This document shows positions 58,766-64,000 of a stretch of 64,000 bases of DNA, piece by piece; the first letter of the stretch is position 1, and each line of letters begins with the position of its first letter. A model generated the notes under the pieces. That model was given only the letters and a program-made list of their open reading frames with translations. It had not been told where the DNA came from and did not search any database. Source of the DNA: an uncultured Lachnospiraceae bacterium. GTDB taxonomy: Bacteria; Bacillota; Clostridia; Lachnospirales; Lachnospiraceae. A program made the translations under genes and the position numbers. The stretch is taken from contig CALWLT010000007.1 in NCBI GenBank assembly GCA_944381615.1, positions 1 to 64,000 on the forward strand, written 5' to 3'.

Positions 58766-60427
58766 ATGAAAAAGAAACTTGTATCCGCGCTGATGGCAGG
58801 AACGCTGGCCGTATCCGCGCTGACAGGCTGCAGCTCACAGACCGCCCAGGCCCCGGCCGGCGCCCAGGCCGCCGAGTCCGAAGCGGCCGAAAACAAAACC
58901 CCGGAAACGAATGCTGCTGAAACCGCCGCTGCCGGCGGCCAGACGGCCGCAAAAACCGGCGTGCCGAAGTATATCTTCCTCTTCATCGGAGACGGAATGA
59001 GCTATCCGCAGGTACAGCTGACCAACTATTTCCTGAGCGCCAATGCGCAGGACGGGGCGACGGCGACCGTGGACGGCGAAGAAAAATCCATCCTGTCCAG
59101 CAAAAATCAGCTGACCATGATGAATTTCCCCATTGCCGGATCCGCACAGACGTACGACAGCACCTCCTTCGCACCGGACTCTGCCTCTACTGCGACCTCC
59201 ATCGCCACCGGACATAAAACCTGGAGCGGAAGCATCAATGTGAGCGAGGATTTTACACAGGAATACGAGACCATCGCCGAAAAGCTGAAAGAGCTGAAGG
59301 ACTACAAGATCGGCATTCTCTCCACCGTCAACCTGAATCACGCGACGCCGGCGGCCTTCTATGCGCATCAGGAGTCCAGAAACAGCTACTATGAGATCGG
59401 CCAGGAGCTGATCGAGAGCAATTTTGACTACTTTGCCGGCGGCGCGCTCAAACAGCCCACCGGAGCAAACGAAGATCAGACCGACCTTTACACGCTGGCC
59501 GAAGAAGCCGGATACAACGTCATCCGCACCCAGGAGGAGGCCGAAGCCCTGACGGCAGAAGACGGCAAGAGCATCCTCATCTCCGAGACGCTGGCCGACG
59601 ACGACGCCATGTCCTACGAGCTGGACCGCGCCGAAGAGGAATGGGCGCTGGCCGACTATGTGGAAAAGGGCATTGAAGTCCTAGACAATGAGACCGGCTT
59701 TTTCATGATGGTAGAGGGCGGAAAGATTGACTGGGCCTGCCATGCCAACGACGCAGCGTCCACCATCATGGATACGATCGCTCTGGACAACGCCGTAGAG
59801 AAAGCGGTCGAATTTTACAACGAACACCCCGACGAAACGCTGATCCTTGTGACCGGCGACCACGAGACCGGCGGCCTGACCATCGGTTTTGCGGGAACGG
59901 ACTATGACACGTTCCTGACGAATTTCAACAATCAGAAAATCTCCTATGTAAAATACGACTCCGACTACGTCGCTTCCTACAAGGAGAACAAAACCGACTT
60001 TGACACGGTTATGGCGGATGTGACCGAGCTCTTCGGCCTGGCGGCCCCCGGCGAAGGCGGCAACGCACAGACCCAGCAGAAAGACAGCGCGGATCTGCAT
60101 CCCGAATCCGGGAATACGGGCGCTCTGGAAATGACCGATTATGAGTACGGCCTGCTGCAGGCTGCGTATGAAACCACGCTGTCCCGCACGGGCGAGGAAG
60201 AAGAATTCGGCCAGGAAGAATACATCCGGTACGGCAGCTATGAGCCGCTCAGCGTAACCATTACCCACATTCTCAACAACAAGAGCGGCATCAACTTCGG
60301 CTCCTACGCCCACACGGGACTTCCGGTCGAGGTTCTCGTGCAGGGCGTCGGCGCTGAAACCTTCGACGGCTACTATGATAATACCGATATCTACAACAAA
60401 CTGGCGGCCCTGACCGGCGTCAACTGA
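58766..60427 (+). CDS. alkaline phosphatase lipoprotein
   Basis: 553 residues; AAAAAAGGAG lies before the ATG. A lipobox signal (AVSALTGCSS) tethers it outside. The alkaline phosphatase core has FLFIGDGMSYPQVQL, the nucleophile region PDSASTATSIATGHKTW, VEGGKIDWACHANDA and VTGDHETGGLTIGF with the metal-binding residues. It releases phosphate from organic esters. An insertion near residues 430-490 and a low-complexity spacer (about 25-60) are seen. It is divergent from the MBL-fold gene, so the two surface hydrolases may serve phosphate or nucleic-acid scavenging together (inference). Confidence 0.92.
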   Translation: MKKKLVSALMAGTLAVSALTGCSSQTAQAPAGAQAAESEAAENKTPETNAAETAAAGGQTAAKTGVPKYIFLFIGDGMSYPQVQLTNYFLSANAQDGATATVDGEEKSILSSKNQLTMMNFPIAGSAQTYDSTSFAPDSASTATSIATGHKTWSGSINVSEDFTQEYETIAEKLKELKDYKIGILSTVNLNHATPAAFYAHQESRNSYYEIGQELIESNFDYFAGGALKQPTGANEDQTDLYTLAEEAGYNVIRTQEEAEALTAEDGKSILISETLADDDAMSYELDRAEEEWALADYVEKGIEVLDNETGFFMMVEGGKIDWACHANDAASTIMDTIALDNAVEKAVEFYNEHPDETLILVTGDHETGGLTIGFAGTDYDTFLTNFNNQKISYVKYDSDYVASYKENKTDFDTVMADVTELFGLAAPGEGGNAQTQQKDSADLHPESGNTGALEMTDYEYGLLQAAYETTLSRTGEEEEFGQEEYIRYGSYEPLSVTITHILNNKSGINFGSYAHTGLPVEVLVQGVGAETFDGYYDNTDIYNKLAALTGVN

Positions 60428-60465
60428 TTTTTCTGAAATTCCGCAATTACCTGTTTTGACAGCGC

Positions 60466-60501
60466 CGCGGCGGACAGAGGAAGTTTCCTCTGTCCGCCGC
60501 G
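60466..60501. other. 17-bp perfect inverted repeat after the phosphatase gene
   Basis: CGCGGCGGACAGAGGAA and its exact complement face each other with only GT between. It lies 39 bases after the stop. No T-run follows, so it is not a classic terminator; it may be a transcript end protected from exonucleases or a factor-dependent stop. Confidence 0.65.
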
Positions 60502-60542
60502 CCTTGAGTATTCTGCGTATCTGATAAAAAGGAGCAGCTTCT

Positions 60543-61703
60543 ATGAAATTATTTTTTTCCAGACAGAAAAGCGTGTTTCTCACGCTTCTGGCCGGCGCCG
60601 TCCTGATTCTCATCCTGTTAGCCATTCCCACCGGCTACGAGGACGCCGTCATTTACCAGGGGACCGAACGGGCCGTCGGCAAAGTTGTGCAAACCGACAA
60701 CTCCAACATCCTGACCTCCGGCATGGTACAGTCCGGCGAACAGTCCTGCACCCTGGAGATCCAGAACGGGCTTTTTCGGGGAGAAACCGTAACCGGCGTC
60801 AATTTTCTCAGCGGCTCTCTGGAAAAAGATAAAATTTTCCAGACCGGCGACCGCGCCCTGGTAACCATCAGCCATCTGGACGATTCCGCCGAATCCATCC
60901 GTTCCGTCGTCATGTCCGACCACTTCCGGCTGACGAAAGAATTCGCCCTGCTCTTTCTCTACGCCGTCTTTCTCATCCTGTTTGCGGGGAAATACGGCGT
61001 GCAGGCGATCCTCTCGTTTCTGATCACGATCCTGATGATCTGGAAAATCCTGGTCCCCTGCTATCTGAACGGCTACAATCCGGTCTGGATCGGCATCCTC
61101 ATCACGGCCGCCCTGACGTTTATCATCCTGTTTTTCGTCTACGGCTTCGACCGGCGTACCCTGGCCTCCTCCTCCGGCGCGCTCCTGGGCGTTCTGACGA
61201 CCTGCGTCCTGGGCATCCTGTTTACGGATTATTTCCAGATTCACGGGGCCATCATGCCGGACGCCGAATCCCTGCTCTACAGCGGCTACCAGCATCTGGA
61301 TCTGACCGCCATTTTCATGAGCAGCATTTTCATCGGCGCCTCCGGCGCCATGATGGATCTGTCGGTTGACATTACCTCCGCCGTCTCGGAGGTCGTCCTC
61401 AAAAAGCCGGACATCAGCCGCCGGGACGCGATTCTCTCCGGCATCACGGTAGGCCGGGCCGCCATGGCCACCATGACCTCCACGTTGCTCCTCGCCTACT
61501 CCGGCGGCTATATCTCCCTGCTGATGGTATTCATGGCTCAGGGAACCCCCGTCGATCACATCCTGAATTACAAATACGTGGCTTCCGAAATTCTGGACAC
61601 GGTCGTCGGAAGCCTGGGCCTGGTTACCGTCGCTCCCTTTACCGCCGTCATGGCCGGCCTGCTGCTCGCCGGGCGGCCCCCCAAAAAGCAGGCCGCCCCA
61701 TAA
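60543..61703 (+). CDS. YibE/F-family membrane protein
   Basis: 386 residues with AAAAAGGAG before the ATG. A first membrane helix (about 12-30), an extracytoplasmic beta-rich domain (about 40-130; QTDNSNILTSGMVQSGEQSC) and seven to eight further helices (from about 140), including SGALLGVLTTCVLGILFTDYF and GASGAMMDLSVDITSAVSEV, which are the family's conserved blocks. The family is of unknown function, sometimes described as permease-like. It follows the phosphatase gene by 115 bp and converges with the dhaL gene. Confidence 0.85.
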   Translation: MKLFFSRQKSVFLTLLAGAVLILILLAIPTGYEDAVIYQGTERAVGKVVQTDNSNILTSGMVQSGEQSCTLEIQNGLFRGETVTGVNFLSGSLEKDKIFQTGDRALVTISHLDDSAESIRSVVMSDHFRLTKEFALLFLYAVFLILFAGKYGVQAILSFLITILMIWKILVPCYLNGYNPVWIGILITAALTFIILFFVYGFDRRTLASSSGALLGVLTTCVLGILFTDYFQIHGAIMPDAESLLYSGYQHLDLTAIFMSSIFIGASGAMMDLSVDITSAVSEVVLKKPDISRRDAILSGITVGRAAMATMTSTLLLAYSGGYISLLMVFMAQGTPVDHILNYKYVASEILDTVVGSLGLVTVAPFTAVMAGLLLAGRPPKKQAAP

Positions 61704-61720
61704 ACCGTTCTATCCTCCGG

Positions 61721-61754
61721 ACTGGAAGCGCGGCACGTTACCGCGCGTTCCAGT
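61721..61754. other. hairpin between convergent genes
   Basis: ACTGGAA plus GCGCGG pair with CCGCGC plus TTCCAGT (one bulged base). The dhaL stop codon at 61738 lies in its loop. There is no T-run on either side. Confidence 0.5.
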
Positions 61755-62367
61755 ACCGGGAAATTCCTTCAAAAATCAGCTTTCCGACCACCGAACCGCC
61801 GTCCAGGACCCCGATGCTCTTATCGCCGTAATACGCCGCGCGGCCGTGTACCGAGTGCATGGCCCGCGTCGCCTCCGACCCTTCTGCGGCGGCCTCGGCC
61901 GCCTTTTTTACCGCCTGGTCCGGATCCCCGGCATATTCCAGAAGCGTCCGGATCCCCGGATCCAGCGCGTCAATAATCGTTTTCTCGCCCGGCTTTGCGC
62001 CGCCCTTGGCCATGATATTTTCCAGGCCCTTTTCCATCGCCTGCGCGGCCTCGGCAAACGGCGCTTCTTCTTTTCCCTTCAGCGCCTTTGCCATGCCCAT
62101 CAGGCCAAACGACGTGATGGTTCCCAGGCTGGAGGGCGCGGCTTCGTTAAAGGTCCGGGCGCAGCCCATAAAAAGCTTTCCCAGATCCTTCTCTTCTGCG
62201 GACTCCAGATAATGAACCACCGCTTCATAGCCCTCGCTCATGGAGATCCCCAGATCGCCGTCTCCGTTCTGCTGATCCAGTTCAATCAGATAATCCCGGT
62301 TTTCTGTCATAACCTCGCTGATCTGCGCAAAAATTTCTTTTACCTGCTCTGCCTTCAACCGATCCAC
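61738..62367 (-). CDS. dhaL: dihydroxyacetone kinase-like subunit L
   Basis: 209 residues. The nucleotide-binding subunit of DHA-type kinases: LDQQNGDGDLGISMSEGYEA supplies the Asp residues that chelate two magnesium ions with ADP/ATP; SSLGTITSFGLMGMAKAL and ATRAMHSVHGRAAYYGDKSI are the other conserved blocks. It needs a phosphoryl donor: in PTS-type systems DhaM, which is not coded here, or ATP directly. It lies 7 bp after the dhaK gene. Confidence 0.9.
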   Translation of the reverse strand: MDRLKAEQVKEIFAQISEVMTENRDYLIELDQQNGDGDLGISMSEGYEAVVHYLESAEEKDLGKLFMGCARTFNEAAPSSLGTITSFGLMGMAKALKGKEEAPFAEAAQAMEKGLENIMAKGGAKPGEKTIIDALDPGIRTLLEYAGDPDQAVKKAAEAAAEGSEATRAMHSVHGRAAYYGDKSIGVLDGGSVVGKLIFEGISRYWNAR

Positions 62368-62374
62368 CCCCTGT

Positions 62375-63382
62375 CTATTTATTGCCGTTTGTATAGAACG
62401 GGGTTCTGGCCGGAGCAGAAAGAAGCGCCTTCAGCTCCCCGTCCAGCTTAAAGACCGTCAGCGACAGGCCCGCCATCTCCATCGACGTCGCGTACTCTCC
62501 GATATGCGGCATATAGATCGAAACGCCCTGCTCCTTCAGAAGCTGCGCCACCCGGCGGAACACAATCAGCTGCTCCTCCATCGGCGTCGCGCCCAGGCCG
62601 TTGACCATGACCGACACCTCGTCGCCGGCTGCAAGCGGCATATCCGCCTCGATCCGGCTCAGAAGCTCTTCGGCAACCTCGTCGGCCGTCATCATCTTAC
62701 GGACCTCGATCCCGGCTTCGCCGTGGATTCCCATCCCGACCTCAATCTCGTCGTCCGCAATCGAGAAGGTCGGCTTTCCGACCTGTGGAACGATGCAGGG
62801 CGTCAGCGCCACGCCCATGGTGCGGATCCCCGCCAGGGCCTTCCTGGCCGCGGCCGCCACCTCTTCCAGCGAACGGCCTTCCTCCGCCGCCGCTCCCGCG
62901 ATCTTAAAGGCGTACACCATCCCGGCTACGCCGCGGCGCTTCTCCTCTTCGCCCTTCGGGCTGCTGGCCACATCGTCGCAAACCAGCACCGTCTCCGTGC
63001 GGATATCGTCCATCTCCACGGCGTCGCAGGCCATGGTAAAATTCATCTTGTCGCCGCCGTAATTCCCGTAGAGGCATAATACCCCGTTCCCGCGGTCGCA
63101 GGCCCGGATCATGTCCTCCATCTTCTGCGCGGACGGCGAAGCAAACACGTTGCCCACCGCGCAGCCGTCCAGCATGCCCTGGCCCACATAGCCCAGAAAT
63201 ACGGGAAGGTGCCCGCTTCCGCCGGCTGTCACGATTCCCACTTTCCCCTCGCGGGCCGGGTAAGCGGAGAGCAGCACCCGGTAATCATCCTCCAAAAACC
63301 GGACTTTGTCTCCATACGCCGCCAGGATTCCCTCCATGGTTTCCTTCACGAAGTCCTCCGGTTTGTTGATCAGTTTTTTCAT
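62375..63382 (-). CDS. dhaK: dihydroxyacetone kinase-like subunit K
   Basis: 335 residues from the ATG at 63382 with GGAGGAG upstream. Substrate-binding subunit: the covalent histidine is in GMGIHGEAGIEV. The first substrate loop reads TAGGSGHLPVFLG where dihydroxyacetone kinases usually have GGSGHEPAHAG, so the substrate may be a different ketose (tetrose or modified triose). It ends APARTPFYTNGNK. The regulator gene upstream overlaps it by 98 bp in the same direction. Confidence 0.88.
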   Translation of the reverse strand: MKKLINKPEDFVKETMEGILAAYGDKVRFLEDDYRVLLSAYPAREGKVGIVTAGGSGHLPVFLGYVGQGMLDGCAVGNVFASPSAQKMEDMIRACDRGNGVLCLYGNYGGDKMNFTMACDAVEMDDIRTETVLVCDDVASSPKGEEEKRRGVAGMVYAFKIAGAAAEEGRSLEEVAAAARKALAGIRTMGVALTPCIVPQVGKPTFSIADDEIEVGMGIHGEAGIEVRKMMTADEVAEELLSRIEADMPLAAGDEVSVMVNGLGATPMEEQLIVFRRVAQLLKEQGVSIYMPHIGEYATSMEMAGLSLTVFKLDGELKALLSAPARTPFYTNGNK

Positions 63383-64000
63383 ATTCTATCTCCTCCTGCC
63401 GGGGGAGAAATTCTCCGCAGATCTCGTCGCGCATGATCTCCATATGGCACTTGCTCAGAGCGTACGCCTCCTGCCCGTCCCCGTTCTTGATCGCCTGATA
63501 GAGCGAGCGGTGCGTCTCCGCCGCGTTCAGACGCTGCTCCCGGTTGCGGTACAGCTTGGTATAATAATTCTCAAAAATCACGTCGTTGATGACCGGCGTC
63601 ATCCGCTCAAACACAATATTGTGCGTCATGCCGTAAAGCAGCGTGTGGAACGCCGCGTCCAGATCCGCCAGCTGATCGATGAGCGGATTCTTGTCCTCCG
63701 CGATCGACAGCTCTTTCTCCCGCTGTTCCATTGTCTTGATAATGCCTTCCATCTCCCGGAGCTGCTCTCCGGAAGCCCGGCCGGCCGCCAGCCTGCTGAC
63801 CACCGGCTCCATCGCGACCCGGTATTCGCACAAATCGCGAATTAGGGTCTGTTTGGGGACAAATTCAAAGCCAAGAGGATCCTCCACCACGCCCGGCGTC
63901 TCCGCCACAAAAGTGCCCTTGCCGCGCTCGATGCGCACGATATTCTGAGAAGCCAGACTCTTGATTGCTTCGCGGATCGTCGTCCTGCTGACCATCATTT
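63285..64000 (-). CDS. FadR-type GntR regulator (cut by the right edge)
   Basis: At least 237 residues are in the window; the N-terminus (perhaps 30-40 residues of the winged helix) lies beyond the edge. The remaining recognition part reads VSRTTIREAIKSLASQNIVR with the wing RGKGTFVAE, then an FCD-type ligand domain (LDAAFHTLLYGMTHN; AAETHRSLYQAIKNGDGQEA), whose His/Asp residues usually bind a metal. It probably controls the dhaK-dhaL operon, being co-oriented and overlapping dhaK by 98 bp. The last 30 residues, encoded in the overlap, look unconserved. Confidence 0.82.
   Translation of the reverse strand, partial: MMVSRTTIREAIKSLASQNIVRIERGKGTFVAETPGVVEDPLGFEFVPKQTLIRDLCEYRVAMEPVVSRLAAGRASGEQLREMEGIIKTMEQREKELSIAEDKNPLIDQLADLDAAFHTLLYGMTHNIVFERMTPVINDVIFENYYTKLYRNREQRLNAAETHRSLYQAIKNGDGQEAYALSKCHMEIMRDEICGEFLPRQEEIEYEKTDQQTGGLREGNHGGNPGGVWRQSPVFGG

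Noticed and set aside
1..64000. tRNA, rRNA, insertion sequences and prophage genes
   Set aside because: No transposase, integrase or phage structural motif among the coding frames and no cloverleaf or rRNA stretch noticed by eye; a covariance search would be decisive.

Overview
The window reads as chromosome of a GC-rich, low-oxygen Firmicute of the Lachnospiraceae type (Clostridia). This is inferred from gene content: a YyaC-like spore protease, RicT/YaaT, a Flp1/Tad-type pilus cluster with DUF5702 and TadE-like proteins, a TSCPD protein, DUF1576, DUF5711 and DUF2508 proteins, strong AGGAGG ribosome sites and clear TTGACA/TATAAT promoters. I see no rRNA, tRNA, CRISPR array, transposase or prophage gene. 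Most genes lie on the minus strand in tight operons.

Layout. 1-1300: a promoter leaving the left edge, then a lone lipoprotein gene. 1313-9663: an RND efflux operon (adaptor, pump, TetR, two paralogous TolC-like proteins) with a second TetR gene upstream. 9683-15153: K+/H+ antiporter, 3-dehydroquinate dehydratase, DUF1576 membrane protein and a CBS-domain hemolysin/CorC-type protein. A candidate 30-residue gene at 15283-15375 has its own promoter and terminator. 15502-19672: a probable operon of manganese pyrophosphatase, orphan HicB, flavin reductase, shikimate kinase and cysteine synthase. 19906-30224: ROK glucokinase, DUF5711 protein, a LysM protein with a degenerate MPN-like domain, YyaC, a coiled-coil membrane protein, a CofE-like protein, glucose-6-phosphate isomerase and an unknown membrane protein. 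30401-35284: MTA/SAH nucleosidase and a TSCPD protein on divergent promoters sharing one -35 box, then murG flanked by an ECF sigma factor and a DUF4367 membrane protein, and a HIT protein.

35490-46472 is an 11-kb minus-strand Tad/Flp pilus locus: prepilin peptidase, TadZ/CpaE-like ATPase, CpaF ATPase, TadB and TadC, Flp1 pilin, DUF5702 protein, a TadE-like protein with a cysteine-rich tail, a second small prepilin peptidase, a TadE-like pseudopilin and an FHA protein. Its promoter is followed by a long leader ending in a terminator-like hairpin, and a repeat block splits the two ATPase genes. This locus is the best candidate for an under-described system.

46895-57293: an ArsR-type regulator with a palindromic operator, DUF2508, glycogen branching enzyme, then a block syntenic with the Bacillus yaaO-yabC region (rsmI, trmN6, ricT, holB, a guanylate-kinase-like gene in the tmk position, yaaO), preceded by a membrane beta-propeller protein with a sigma-like N-terminus. 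57329-64000: an MBL-fold lipoprotein, alkaline phosphatase lipoprotein, YibE/F protein and a dihydroxyacetone-kinase-like pair (DhaK, DhaL, no DhaM) behind a FadR/GntR regulator cut by the right edge.

Domain names are from recognition of sequence patterns, not from searches. Starts were chosen from ribosome-binding sites where several were possible.
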